Below are positions 9,689 to 20,725 of a stretch of DNA of 64,000 nt, piece by piece (the stretch's first letter is position 1; every line of letters starts with the position of its first letter). The stretch is from NCBI RefSeq assembly GCF_030272615.1, contig NC_081407.1:266983574-267047573 (forward strand), read 5' to 3'. The notes beneath the pieces are model-generated. The model ran no database searches, was not told the DNA's origin, and saw only the letters and a program-made list of their open reading frames with translations. A program made the position numbers and the translations under genes. Source of the stretch: Cryptomeria japonica. Taxonomy: Eukaryota > Streptophyta > Pinopsida > Cupressales > Cupressaceae.

Positions 9689-12600
9689 ATGGCCAATGCA
9701 ATCAAATTCGAAGATAGACTCGGAGGTAGCGATGATTTTTCGGCCTAGAAATTCAGAACCCAGATGATCTTAAAGGAGAGCAAAGTGGATTCATTTGTTC
9801 AAACTAAAAATGATCAACCTGAAAATGAACCTAACAAAACCACATGGATTGAAGAAAATCAAAAAGCAATCAAAATAATAGTTGATGGGGTGAGAAACAA
9901 CATAATGCCCATCATAAGAAAACATCAGACAGCCTATAAAATGTTCAAAGCACTTGAAAGCACATTTGAGATATCAAATGCAAGTCGAACTCTGTCATTA
10001 AAATGAGAAATAAATCATATCACCATGAACAAGGGGGAGACAATCAACGCCTACTTTATGCGGATATCAATACTAAGAGATGGACTAGCAACTCTGGATT
10101 ACGAGATCCAAAGCAAAGAGTTAACACTCATTGCTCTAGATGGGTTGCCTAGTGGATGGAGTACATTCGTCCAAGGCATCAATGCGAGGTCCAAGTATCC
10201 TAAGTTTGAAAGATTAAGGGACGATTGTCTTCAAGAAGAATCAAGATTGAACAAGATGGGAATAAAACAAAAGAACATAGATGAAGACCTTCAAGTCCTA
10301 AATACTAGCACAAATAAGACAACCAAGAAGAAGCAATTTAGGAAGAGGAAGGGTCATCAAGGCAAGAACACTTCAAAGAAAGACCTATCACATATTCAAT
10401 GCTATAGGTGCAATAAGTTCAGACACTTTGTTGCAAAATGTCCAGAGAGAGCCAAACAAGCCACATTTGCCAGAGCAGGAAAATCTAAAAGAGAAGATGA
10501 CTTCCAGAACTATGTCCTCTACTCAACACTTACAAGCCATGCATCAAATAAATCTAACTCCTGGGTAATCGACAGTGGTTCATCCAGACACATTACAGGG
10601 TTTAGAGAAGTGCTAGACTCCATGATAGAGGATAATGAAGAGGAAGTAACCATCGGAGATAATTCCTCACATCCAGTTAGAGGAATTGGTTCCTGCACCA
10701 TCAAACTGAAGACAGGGATATCATTGCAACTCCAAGGAGTACTGTATGTACCCGGCATCAAGAGAAATCTAGTCTCCATATCAGCCCTAGAAGATAATGG
10801 ATACAGAGTAACCTTCATGGAGAACAAGGTGTTGGCTTGGCTGAGAAACTCTTCCATCAAGAAAGCTAAAGTCATTGGTCAAAGACGAGGCTATTTGTAT
10901 GAGTTGTGCACAGAGCCCAACCTAGCCCTAATTCATGAAGCAACAAATGCAAATGAGGTCTGGCATAGAAGACTAGGCCACCTGAATTATAGAGCTTTGT
11001 CATCTATGGGAAACCTTGTCACAGGTTTACCTAAGTTGCAGCAATATCATTCAGAGGCATGCAAGGGATGTGCCCTAGGTAAAAATATCAAGGGTGTCTT
11101 CCATAATAGTACTAGAAAAACAAGCAAAGTATTAGAGTTAGTTCATTCTGATGTATGTGGACCCATGTCCGCTCCCTCTCTAGGAGGATGTTTGTATTAT
11201 GTAATTTTTGTTGATGACTACTCTAGGAAAACTTGGATCTACTTTCTGAAGTGTAAAGAATCAGAAGAGATCCTTAGTAGGTTTAAAGAATTTAAATGAC
11301 TGACAGAGAACTACACGGGTAACAAAATCAAAACCCTAAGGACTGATAATGGGGGGGAAAACACATCAGAATTATTTAGAGATTTTTTTGTAAAAACTCA
11401 GGGATTAAGAGGGAGTTAACAATACCTTATAATCCTCAACAAAATGGGGTAGCTGAGAGGAAAAATAGGACAATTGTAGAAGCTGCCAAAGCCATGATTC
11501 TTGATCAGAATTTAAATATCAATCTTTGGGCAGAAGCAACTAACACTGTTGTGTATATACAAAACAAATGTCCTCACTCTCATCTTGAAGATAAAACTCC
11601 TGAGGAAGTATTTACCAAACTAAAACCAGATATCAACCACCTTAGGATATTTGGGTGTCCTGTCTATATACATGTACCTAAAGAGAAAAGACTAAAACTA
11701 GAACCTTCTGGAAAAAGGGGAATACTTGTAGGATATAGTGAAACATCCAAGGCCTATAGAATATATATACATGGTCAGAAAAATATTGAGCTTAGTAGGG
11801 ATGTAATCTTCGAAGAAGACTTAGCTTTCAAAAGAGCCTTAAGTACAATAGAGCTTGAAATCTATATCCCCACTCCTAACATAGAAGAAGACCCTACTCT
11901 TGAGCTTCAGAGGGAGAATCTTGAGGAAACTATAGGTGAAATTCCAATCCCACCTAGAGAAAACCTCAAGAAAAGACCTCTATGGACCACCAAGACTGTA
12001 GCAGAAGCTCAGAAGTTTGTTGCTCCTTCAGGAACCTTCAGGGAAAGCAAAAGACCTAATAAATTCACTAGCTATGTTGCTCTCATGAATGATCTCTCTA
12101 AAAATGAACCAAACAACGTATCAGATGCACTTAAACATCAAGTATGGAAGGATGCCATGTCTGAAGAGTATCAATCCATTATGAAAAATGATGTTTGGGA
12201 AATTGTTCCTAGGCCAACCAAGAAATCTGCGGTTTCATCTAAATGGTTATTTAAAATCAAACATGCTGCAGACGGCAGTATTGAGAAACACAAGGCCAGA
12301 TTTGTGGCCAGAGGCTTCTCACAAAGGGAGGGAATAGACTATGAAGAAACTTTTGAACCTGTTGCCAGGTATACATCAGTAAGAGCTGTATTAGCCATTG
12401 CAACAACAAAAGGATGGAAGGTACACCAAATGGATGTCAAGACAGCATTTCTAAATGGTGAAATCTCAGAAGAAGTCTACCTAGTGCAACCTGAAGGGTT
12501 TGAAATTTATGATGCAAAGTCTCATGTGTGCAGACTCAAGAAAGCTCTCTATGGGCTTAAACAGGCCCCCAGAGCCTTGTATGAAAGAATTGACACCTAT

Positions 12601-13632
12601 CTCTTGGGACTAGGTTTCTATAAAAATGATGCAGATCCTAATCTCTACTACAAAAGAAATAAAGGTGATATGCTAATGTTGATTTTATATGTTGATGACT
12701 TATTAATCACAGGAAATGATCATCTTATAGATCAATGCAAGAATGATCTATCCAAAGAATTTGATATGAAGGACTTAGGACTCCTTCATTACTTCCTAGG
12801 ATTGGAAGTATGGCAGAATTCTAACAATATTATACTAAACCAAGGAAAGTATACCTTGGACATCTTGAAGAGATTCGGAATGCATAACTGCAGACCTATG
12901 ACCTCTCCCATGGAAACAAATTTACATAAACTTAGAGAAGCAACAGCAGAGTCACAATCCACTGATCCTACACTCTATAGACAGATGATTGGGTCCCTGA
13001 TGTATCTAGTGAATACAAGGCCAGATATCTGTTATGTTGTCAATGCCTTAAGTCAGTTTATGTGTGAGCCTAAGGAAATTCACTTGATTACAGTGAAACA
13101 CATTATGAGATACTTACAAGGTACTCTAAACCTTGGTCTCAAATATGAGAAAGTCAATCTAGACCTACATGGATTTACAGACTCAGATTGGGCTGGGAGT
13201 GTGACTAACAGGAAAAGCACTTCAGGGTGTTGCTTCAGTTTGGGATCAACCATGATATCTTGGATCAGCAAAAAACAGTCTTTTGTAGCTCAAAGTTCCA
13301 CCGATGCCGAGTACATTGCAGCTTCCATGGCTGCTCGAGAAGCAGTATGGCTTAGGAAGTTGCTTGTGGGACTATTTGGTGAACCTATGAAACCCACTGT
13401 CATCCATTGTGACAACCAGAGCTGCATAAAGCTTTCTATAAATCCAGTATTTCATGACAGATCCAAGCATATTGAGATTCCATACCATTATGTGCGAGAC
13501 ATGATAGACAAAAATGTGATCAAATTGGAATATGTTAGCACAGGAGATCAGACTGCCGATATTCTGACCAAACCACTTTCCAGAGTGAAGGTTGATCACT
13601 TCAGAAAAGGTTTAGGTATAATAGAAAGGTAA
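9689..13632 (+). pseudogene. Element A gag-pol polyprotein, broken by three stops and one frameshift
   Basis: The gag begins at ATG 9689. In-frame stops occur at 9746 (TAG where a Trp of the gag motif is expected), 10004 (TGA) and 11297 (TGA). A one-base loss in an A run near 11393 shifts the frame, and reading then stays open to 13632. Domains in order: gag; a CX2CX4HX4C zinc knuckle CYRCNKFRHFVAKC (about 10402); aspartic protease VIDSGSS; GAG-pre-integrase HRRLGHLNYRAL; integrase with CKGCALGK, HSDVCGP, LRTDNGGE and NPQQNGVAERKN; reverse transcriptase with FLNGEIS, LYGLKQAP and LYVDDLLITG; RNase H with TDSDWAGS and SSTDAEYIAA. All catalytic motifs seen are intact, so damage is confined to the four lesions. 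Product: retrotransposon polyprotein of cytoplasmic virus-like particles. Confidence 0.95.
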
Positions 13633-14142
13633 TCTGCTTTGTAAATAAGATGTTTAATGTGTAAACTTCTTTTATCATGTTGAGACATTCTGGGTTTCAC
13701 CCCCTGTGTTCATATCTAAGAGGTGACGATCTCTCAGATAATGAACACTTGTATACAAAAATCATAAGGTGACGATCTTATGATTCTCTAACCAGTTATC
13801 ATGTTGGATCTCTAGTATGTCATGGATGTGCCATGATGGTGTTGTGATAAAACATTTGTATAAAATGCTTGTGCACATATCACAACCTGGATAAGATGAG
13901 AATTTAATCATCCTCATATGTTTATCCTTAGTATTGCGTGTTTAGGCAATACTGATATCACGTGTTCAGGTGATATCTTGTCATAATGAAATAATGAATC
14001 TTTTATATCACATGGTTAGAGTGATGTTTTATATTTGTATCTTGTGTCCTGATGATACTTCATATCAGGTTTATTGATGATATATATTTTGGAGACTCAC
14101 ATTATGAAAAAGAATTGTGATGCAGGTTACTTTATCTATCTT
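13633..14142 (+). promoter_or_regulatory. Element A 3' leader: array of stem-loops with recurring loop sequences
   Basis: This 0.5 kb between the pol stop and the polypurine tract is a run of hairpins. 13707-13747: TATCTAAGAG/CTCTCAGATA extended by TGTTCA/TGAACA, loop GTGACGAT. 13760-13785: AATCATAAG/CTTATGATT, loop GTGACGAT. 13820-13836: TCATGG/CCATGA. 13841-13886: GTTGTGATA/TATCACAAC. 13889-13927: GGATAA/TTATCC. 13930-13953: AGTATTGC/GCAATACT, loop GTGTTTAG. 13954-13977: GATATCAC/GTGATATC, loop GTGTTCAG. 14005-14027: ATATCAC/GTGATGT. 14037-14058: GTATC/GATAC, loop core GTGTCCTG. Stem sequences differ while loops are 8 nt and begin GTG in five cases. The function is unknown. Confidence 0.85.
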
Positions 14143-14159
14143 CCAAAGCAAAGAGGGAG
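14143..14159 (+). other. Polypurine tract of element A
   Basis: AAAGCAAAGAGGGAG lies directly before the 3' LTR, the expected plus-strand priming site. The same AAGAGGGAG core occurs in element B. Confidence 0.9.
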
Positions 14160-14831
14160 TGTTAATGCATTAGTACCTTCTGCAAGATAAGACTCTCCTA
14201 ACCTATTAATCTCCTTTGTTCTGTTTTGATTATGCTATCTGATTTATGCTTTCCAAACTGAATATGTTTATCGGATTACAACATTGATCATGATTATGAT
14301 ATTGACATTGATAAAAGAAGGATTAGATCGACGACTTGCTTAACATAGTTAAGCGTCGATCTAATGCTATCGAGCTAGTAACCCGATAGCACATTAATGT
14401 CGATCCATAAATGGATCGGCATTAATATGCTATCGATGTATTAACCCGATAGCATATAGAATGCTGTTGTTATTGAGTTTAGTTCATAAACCTGTTCGGG
14501 CCATTAACAAAGCATCTTAACTAAACACCGCTTCGAACAAGAGTTTAATTATTAATGTTAGTTACCAAACATAACATAGATCGGGATGTGCACTATGAAG
14601 AGGCACCGATCAATGGGTGCCTTGATCAGTCATGTCTAAATGACATGACCGGTCAAGACATCCATTGACCGGTCCTCTAAACATATAAAGCCCGATATGA
14701 ATCATTTGGAGAAGACATAGAAAACGTAAATGATCTCTCTCCTTCAGCCTGCAAACGAAACAATAAAATATTAGACAATATTATCACATATATATAATAG
14801 TTCTTTTATTGAAATTGAATATAACTTTACA
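14160..14831 (+). repeat. Element A 3' LTR
   Basis: Starts TGTTAATGCATTAG and ends AACTTTACA, 672 bp. It differs from the 5' LTR at about 18 positions by eye, mostly transitions. The stem-loop chain is preserved, including one compensatory pair change at 14647-14674. Confidence 0.95.
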
Positions 14832-15069
14832 CCGAACACCTGATTAAAGAGGTCGAAAAGGTAAGCACCCAGTACGGTAAAGCCATGTTTGAAGAGCTCA
14901 GCTTGAAAGCCTTCTTCATCAGCAGCCCTCCTAGTGTTCATGATTCTCACCGCTTCCCTGATAATCATGTGAGTGAAAAGATGGCAGGAGTGAGGGGGGT
15001 GGTCTGAATGCGGGGTTGGTTGGGGATGTCGTAGAGCATAGAAGTATGGGAAACCAATAAGTTCTGGTC
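14832..15069 (-). pseudogene. LINE reverse transcriptase remnant (middle piece)
   Basis: The minus strand encodes REAVRIMNTRRAADEEGFQ and ELFKHGF followed by LFNQVFG, typical of the segment upstream of the palm in plant LINE reverse transcriptases. Upstream in the LINE sense are MLYDIPNQPRIQTTP and related text. The piece is bounded by elements A and B, which both inserted into the LINE. Confidence 0.88.
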
Positions 15070-15074
15070 CAACT
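15070..15074. repeat. Target-site duplication CAACT, left copy (element B)
   Basis: CAACT here and at 27270-27274 flank element B exactly. Removing B with one copy joins the LINE reading frame without a break (residues FTLELDQNLL span the join). Confidence 0.95.
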
Positions 15075-15566
15075 TGTTAAGTTTTGGATCAAAGGTTTAA
15101 AACAAAAAAAAAATCAGAAGTATGAGAATTATATTTCTGATATAATTCAATTGATATAGAGAATTTACCTTCATCTCAAGGTCAATATAGAGTGAAGGCT
15201 CCTCACGATTTTTATAACTGACAATGTGCAGTAGATATCTATTATGTCGGGGATATTGATTTGACTGAAGACCTCGACACTTCCTTCTAGTTTTTGGCTT
15301 TCTTTAATGAATTCGCACTGAGAATTGTGGTTTGCAGGTTGAATGGTTTCTACAGCAAATATATTATCTACGATTCACACAGAGGATATCATTGGCTGGT
15401 CTCCATGTATAATCACAGCATACATTCCATTGATCATCCCCTTAATGCTCCCAATCGAGGGAACTAAATATCTGATCAAGGAGAATGAAGTGACACGGCT
15501 TTGCATCGGGACATGACCAATCCAAGGGATGTGTTAATCCAACAGCCCCGAAAAGATAATCACTAT
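15075..15566 (-). repeat. Element B 3' LTR, first segment
   Basis: Matches 26618 onward of the other LTR, from the terminal TGTTAAGTTTTGG to CCCCGAAAAGATAATCACTA(T). It is broken at 15566 by insertion of element C. Confidence 0.93.
15562..15566. repeat. Target-site duplication of element C, left copy (ACTAT)
   Basis: ACTAT here against ACTAC at 20726-20730. The uninterrupted LTR at about 27098 reads ACTAC followed by TAATC, so the original site was ACTAC and the left copy has one change. Confidence 0.88.
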
Positions 15567-16026
15567 TGTTGGTGTAAATAATTATTCATCATGGATATTA
15601 TTACACTTACTTAAGTTTACTTAGGATAATGCATTTTCATAGTAGTTTGGGTATGAGACACTTGGGTGTTTGTGCCACATTGGGATGGTGTGTGTAGGAG
15701 AAATTCCACCTTTTATGGTGTTGATCTTGTTGTTACACTCCACATTCAGTGGGTGATCCACCTCATGTGGACTATTATATTATTTCTCCTACCTACCCAC
15801 ACCTATTTCCTACCTACCCTTGTTTCTTATTGAGCCACATGTCATGTTTGTGTGCTCACATATCCCTAGCCTTGCCTATATAAGCAGGCCTCTACTCATT
15901 GTATTTGTTAATCCAGTTGATTATTGTTGATCATTTCTATTGATGAGAATACAGTTTATTCTTGTCCCATATTATGTCTCTATTTTGTACATTTCATTGA
16001 CCTCTTGATCTTGGCAAAATCCAACA
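15567..16026 (+). repeat. Element C 5' LTR
   Basis: Starts TGTTGGTGTAAATAATT and ends GGCAAAATCCAACA. A TATATAAG box lies at 15877-15884. Confidence 0.95.
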
Positions 16027-16040
16027 TGGTATCAGAGCTA
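16027..16040 (+). other. Primer-binding site of element C (tRNA-iMet type)
   Basis: TGGTATCAGAGCTA follows the 5' LTR with no gap. Confidence 0.95.
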
Positions 16041-17764
16041 TTGGGGCTTCATTGATTCGTCTTGAAGAGGCATTATTGCGACGTCAGAGGCAGATCTGAG
16101 GAGCAGCATCTTTTGGAGGCATCCTAGACCAGATCCAACCCCGCCATTGCGTCTAGAAGGCCGTTTCCATGAATTTTGGTTATAAAATCGACCTATTTTG
16201 GTGAGAAAAAAATTTTCTCCAGTTTTACTATAATCGTACGGATTTTCGAAATTTTATTATATTTTTTCGAAAAAAAAAAATTCTGAAGTATTTTTCGAAA
16301 AATCAAAAATAAAAAAAAATTGAAAATATTTCGAAATTGAAAAAAAAAAATCATCAAAAAAAATCAATCAATTTTTGGGGGGATCCACAGACCCCCCACG
16401 TATTCCGCAGTCTGCAGATTGCAAGTACGGACTTGCGCGTCCCGTCGTCTCTGTCGCCGCTCGTACCCTGTCTGCTACAGCGCTGTCAACCCGTACCCGC
16501 AGCACGTCCCGTCCGCCGACGCCCCGCATTCTCCCCGGGAACTCCACCACTGGCGACACCCCGAGCTTCCTCCACTGCAACCCAGCGCCCGCCGCAGCCT
16601 GTGCTCCCCAGCCTCCCGCATGCCTTCGCTCTGCCGCAGCCTGTGCTCCACCGCCACCCGAGCGCCCACAGATCTCCGCCTGTCCCCGGGCTGCGTCACC
16701 TACCGCCGACAACAGCTCCCGGCTGCTTTCTCCCACCGGCGACCACGAGATCGGAGGACCCGCGCCCGCCACGTGGCAGGCGGCCACTGGCCCGCGGGTA
16801 CAAATCTATACACGGCAGATCCGTACGGCTGCCACGCAGACGCCACGCGTACACACAGTCAAATTTTCGTACATTGACACGCAGGCCCTCCGTACACACA
16901 ATCAACCTGCCACGCAGACATCCGTACGGCCGCCACGTGTCACGCCAGTCGGATTTCCGTACAGTGCCATGCAGACTTTCGTACACAGTCACCTGCACAG
17001 TCACTTGGCCACGTCATCTGTTCGTACGGTACGAACGCCCAGTCAGCAGAGGGCGAAGTTTTTGCGACGGTCATATGGCCGTCAAATTTAACCCAGTGAC
17101 TTACTGACGTCAGCACCACGTCAGCATTTTTCAAAAATTTGGCAGGCCCCTCTCATTTGCATTTTTGATTTTGCAGTTCAACTTCAAATGGCCATAACTT
17201 GCTCATTTTTGCTCCTTTTTTAGTACAATTTTTTTTGAAATGGGCTAGAATTTCGTGCTCTCCGCAGTGGTGACGAAATTTTTTGATTTTGATGCACGGA
17301 TTTTTCAAAAAATGCAGTTTTTGGTGACTGTATATGAGTAATCCCAGTTTTTGCAACTTCAGAGGCTTCGTTTGGGGTTATACGACCTCCTTTTCAAGTG
17401 CCGTTTTTTTTTAAAGTGCGTATTTTTTTGTCTACTTTCACATGATGCTATCAAATTGATGCCATTGTAAGTAGAAATTGTACTTTCAGATTTTGGCCAT
17501 TTTTTGGTCTTTTGGTACTTGTATATTTGCTTGAATCTCAGTTAGATTCATTGCACTATTGATTGCAGTCTCTTGTATCTCATTTGAGAAGTTGTAAAAT
17601 TTGCATCATAAGCCCACTTTGCCTTGTTTTGCAAGTGGCTCATTGTAATCGCACTAAGTATAAAGTGCCAAAATCATCACTTTAGGGGGGGTACTTTGAT
17701 TGAGTGAATTTGGGGGGGTGTCTCTTGTGCTTTTGTGCTCTTGTGTTCCTTCCTTTTTGCTGCT
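16041..17764 (+). other. Long untranslated leader of element C with a GC-rich core
   Basis: The leader is about 1.7 kb. The part from about 16380 to 17100 is strikingly GC- and C-rich against an AT-rich surrounding, and three overlapping frames are open there only because stops are rare in such DNA (proline/arginine-rich translations, no domain). Within 16800-17040, CGTAC and CCACGCAGAC-like words recur, and GTTCGTAC/GTACGAAC form a perfect palindrome around one base at 17020-17036. Two runs of seven G (17685-17691, 17712-17718) lie just before the gag. No start-codon choice in the leader is supported as a gene. Confidence 0.75.
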
Positions 17765-18780
17765 ATGGGTTCTTCTAAGTTTCCTCTCTTAACTCCACAT
17801 AACTATGCTACTTGGAAAATTGATGCATGGAGTAAACTTATGGAAAAAGGACTCACTCATTACATTGATGGAACTATTGTTGCTCCAGCTGATCCTAAGG
17901 TTGATCCAGTTGGTCACTTAGATTGGCTCACTAAAACTATCATGGCAATTGGTACCTTAAGAAAGTATGTATCAAAGGATCTCATTTTTCATATTGAGAA
18001 ATGTACTCTAATCAAGGATGCTTGGCAAAAGTTTCAAGACTTGTAGGGTCAAGTTGATGAGATTAGGGGATATCAAATTGATAGTGATCTCACCATGTTA
18101 GATCCCAAGGACTTTGATACTATACAAGATTATGTCACTAAGGCAAATGAGTTGAGGGAGCAACTCAAAGATTGTGGCATTGATAAAAAGGATACTCAAT
18201 TGATATTCAACTTGATAGGCAAGCTTCCACAAGAATATGCAGCATTTGTTTCTAGTTTCCAAACCCATAGAATGACAATGGGTTCAAGCTACAAAATGCC
18301 TACATTTGATGCTTTCAATGAAATGTTGATGATGGAACAAACTAAGTTGATAAGCATGGGCATTCTTAAGGCTTCTAAGTCTCAAGCATTAGTGGCAAAT
18401 CAAGGAAACAAAGGAAATCAAGGAAAGGACAACTCAAACAAGAAGAAATGGCAATCAAAGCCTAAGGACAACAAGGAGATTCATCCTCTTCCAAGAGAGA
18501 TAATTCACCAAAGAGGGAGAGACCTACTTGTGCTTATTGTAAAAAGATTGGTCATGAGGAGCATCGTTGCCATTCTAAGAAGATTGATGAGCTTACACAT
18601 ATCATCAAAAAGCATAACATTGATTTGCCTAAAGTCTACAAGAAGGATGATTCATCAACTTCCACTTCCTCACATTCAAAAGGAAAAGGGCAAGCATTCA
18701 TGGCTTCTACAAGTGGGAAGACTCACTCTTTTGGAACAAGAAAAGGAAAAGCTCTATGTGCTACTATCAGTCATGATTCA
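17765..18780 (+). pseudogene. Element C gag, with one stop and one frameshift
   Basis: ATG 17765 opens MGSSKFPLLTPHNYATWKID, a copia gag N-terminus. A TAG at 18044-18046 interrupts the frame, which continues to about 18475. A one-base shift near 18470-18490 then leads into the zinc knuckle CAYCKKIGHEEHRC (CX2CX4HX4C, about 18528-18569). The protein is the particle-forming structural component. The stop and shift in such a young element suggest either inherited defects, recoding, or assembly error. Confidence 0.85.
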
Positions 18781-20025
18781 GAGAGATGGCTTCTAGATTC
18801 AGGGGCTTCTCATCATATGGCATCTTCGCAGTCTATGTTCTCTACATTTGAGCCTTGCACCATGCCACAGATTTTGATGGGCAATCATACATACATGGAT
18901 GTGATTGGGAAAGGATCTATTGACATTGGGGATAACTCCTTCAATAATGTGTTGTGTGTACCCCACTTGACAAACAATCTCCTTTCTATCTATCAAATCA
19001 CACATGGCGCGACTAAGAGAGTTGTGGAGTTCACACCTGACTCAGTTTTCATTAGAGACATGGAGACTAGAGCTATCATTGCGAATGGGGTGGTTGATCA
19101 TTCATCTCGGTTATACTCCTTTTCAGATTTTGTTGATGATGATGATTTCACATTTGATGATTCTACATATGATGATCACACTTATTGTGATGGTTCAGAT
19201 TTTGAGGAGAACTTTGGACACTTGAACATGGGGATTCTCACATGTGACCCCATTCTTGAGTCTTGTATTTCATCTCCTCATATTGATATCACATCACCTA
19301 TTGCACCTGATGATGCAGATAGTGCGACAGTTTTGCCTTCATGTGATTCAGTGCAGCAGGATATTTATTGTCTTCCATCTTCAGATTCATGGGATGATTA
19401 CTTGACAGACATTGCAGGTTTGTTTGTGGAATCCTACATTGCAGATTTGGGAGACATCATTGATGACATTCATCTTCTCTTTGATGAAGATGATCCTTCT
19501 TCGATTGTTGCGAGGGAACACTCTGACCCTCTTGTTCACTCTCTACATGATCATTCTTTTAAGGTTGAAATGATTGTGGATACTTATGTACAGCAGTTGG
19601 AGGAGGTCTCTTTATGTTTTGAGGAGACATGCGAGTCTTTGGGACATGTTCTACATCCATCTCCACTAGATCTTGGAGTGCCTTTTTCAGCAGTGTGGCA
19701 CGGTTTACCACCTATGGAGGGGGTATCTTTTAGCATCGACATGGCGACACTTGAGCAGTTTTCAGAGATTCCTTTCATCATGAGTTTTCTTCATACATCT
19801 TCCCTTCATGATTGGGGAGACTTCATGGATACACCTTTGGTTTTGTTTCTTCCTAAGGGGAGGAATGTTGTTCGACGTTCGTGGAGCAGTTTCTTCATAC
19901 ATCGAGCTTCTATCATTGGTGCAGATTCTCCATTGAGGGGGGGTCACAATTTGACTTCTCTTCTTCTCTCATATGGGGGGGACTTTTTCCTCACATGGGG
20001 TTTTGTCCTTCACATACTTCTATGA
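18525..20025 (+). CDS. Element C zinc knuckle, protease start and long acidic domain
   Basis: A continuous frame to a stop at 20023-20025; the longest M-initiated part starts at 18625. It begins with the gag zinc knuckle, then the protease core WLLDSGASHHM (18785) and NVLCVPHLTNNLLS. After RLYSFSDF the expected integrase never appears; instead there are about 295 residues rich in Asp, Glu, Ser and His (runs such as VDDDDFTFDD, LFDEDDPSS). A short FGHLN at about 19216 resembles the GAG-pre-integrase motif and may be its relic. The frame is intact over 466 residues from 18625. The acidic part was not recognised; it may be a translated deletion remnant or a maintained domain. Confidence 0.75.
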
Positions 20026-20246
20026 GAGTTCTCTTGTATGTTTTCATCTCTCTTTTGGGGGAGGGTTTTTTCCCATTGGGTTTTTCTCTCTTTCCCCACT
20101 TTGTGAGAGATTTCATTGCATTGGTTTGCATGCATTTGCATTTGTACATGGGTACCTAACATGGCCTCGTAGCCGGGACCCATCTTGCATTGTTTAGTTG
20201 CATTGTAGACTTAAGTGCATTCCCCTAAGTTGCACTTAAGGGGGGG
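20026..20246 (+). other. Element C 3' untranslated region and polypurine tract
   Basis: Non-coding T- and G-rich sequence. The tract AAGGGGGGG (20238-20246) directly precedes the 3' LTR. Two more G7 runs lie upstream at 19937-19943 and 19975-19981, within the end of the reading frame. Confidence 0.85.
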
Positions 20247-20725
20247 TGTTGGTGTAAATAATTATTCATCATGGATATTATTACACTTACTTAAGTTTAC
20301 TTAGGATAATGCATTTTCATAGTAGTTTGGGTATGAGACACTTGGGTGTTTGTGCCACATTGGGATAGTGTGTGTAGGAGAAATTCCACCTTTTATGGTG
20401 TTGATCTTGTTGTTACACTCCACTCTTGTTGTTACACTCCACATTCAGTGGGTGATCCACCTCATGTGGACTATTATATTATTTCTCCTACCTACCCACA
20501 CCTATTTCCTACCTACCCTTGTTTCTTATTGAGCCACATGTCATGTTTGTGTGCTCACATATCCATAGCCTTGCCTATATAAGCAGGCCTCTACTCATTG
20601 TATTTGTTAATCCAGTTGATTATTGTTGATCATTTCTATTGATGAGAATACAGTTTATTCTTGTCCCATATTATGTCTCTATTTTGTACATTTCATTGAC
20701 CTCTTGATCTTGGCAAAATCCAACA
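20247..20725 (+). repeat. Element C 3' LTR
   Basis: Same as the 5' LTR except for two substitutions and a 19-20 bp tandem repeat of the block CTTGTTGTTACACTCCAC near 20412-20442. TATATAAG is at 20576-20583. Confidence 0.95.

Larger units (their letters stand above)
8926..14831 (+). mobile_element. Element A: full-length Ty1/copia LTR retrotransposon
   Basis: A 5.9 kb element with two LTRs, a tRNA-Met type primer site, one gag-pol frame in copia order (gag, protease, integrase, reverse transcriptase, RNase H), and a polypurine tract. It is inserted in the LINE remnant: reverse transcriptase-type reading continues on both sides. The pentamers next to the ends (CTGAC at 8921-8925, CCGAA at 14832-14836) agree at only three positions, so a clear target duplication is not visible. 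The two LTRs differ at about 18 of 672 positions by eye. The gag-pol has three nonsense codons and one frameshift, so this copy cannot make a complete polyprotein. Confidence 0.95.
15567..20725 (+). mobile_element. Element C: young non-autonomous Ty1/copia element
   Basis: A 5,159 bp element with LTRs of 460 and 479 bp, a tRNA-Met primer site and a polypurine tract. The LTRs differ by two substitutions plus one 19-20 bp tandem insertion in the 3' copy, the lowest divergence in the window. The interior encodes a gag and the start of a protease, then an acidic reading frame. Integrase, reverse transcriptase and RNase H are absent, so it must be mobilised by enzymes from another element. It sits inside the 3' LTR of element B with duplication ACTA(T/C). 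Confidence 0.95.

Noticed and set aside
10519-10875. 118-codon minus-strand frame in element A
   Set aside because: It lies antisense to the protease region of gag-pol and is a shadow.
9746-11299. Programmed readthrough of the three stops in element A gag-pol
   Set aside because: The stops are different codons at unrelated places and occur with a random one-base frameshift, so decay is simpler.
8921-14836. Target-site duplication for element A
   Set aside because: CTGAC and CCGAA share only three of five bases; insertion is supported by LINE continuity instead.
16337-17107. Open frame of 256 codons in the leader of element C
   Set aside because: Two other frames are open over the same stretch, all translations are Pro/Arg-rich, and the cause is GC-rich DNA with few stops.
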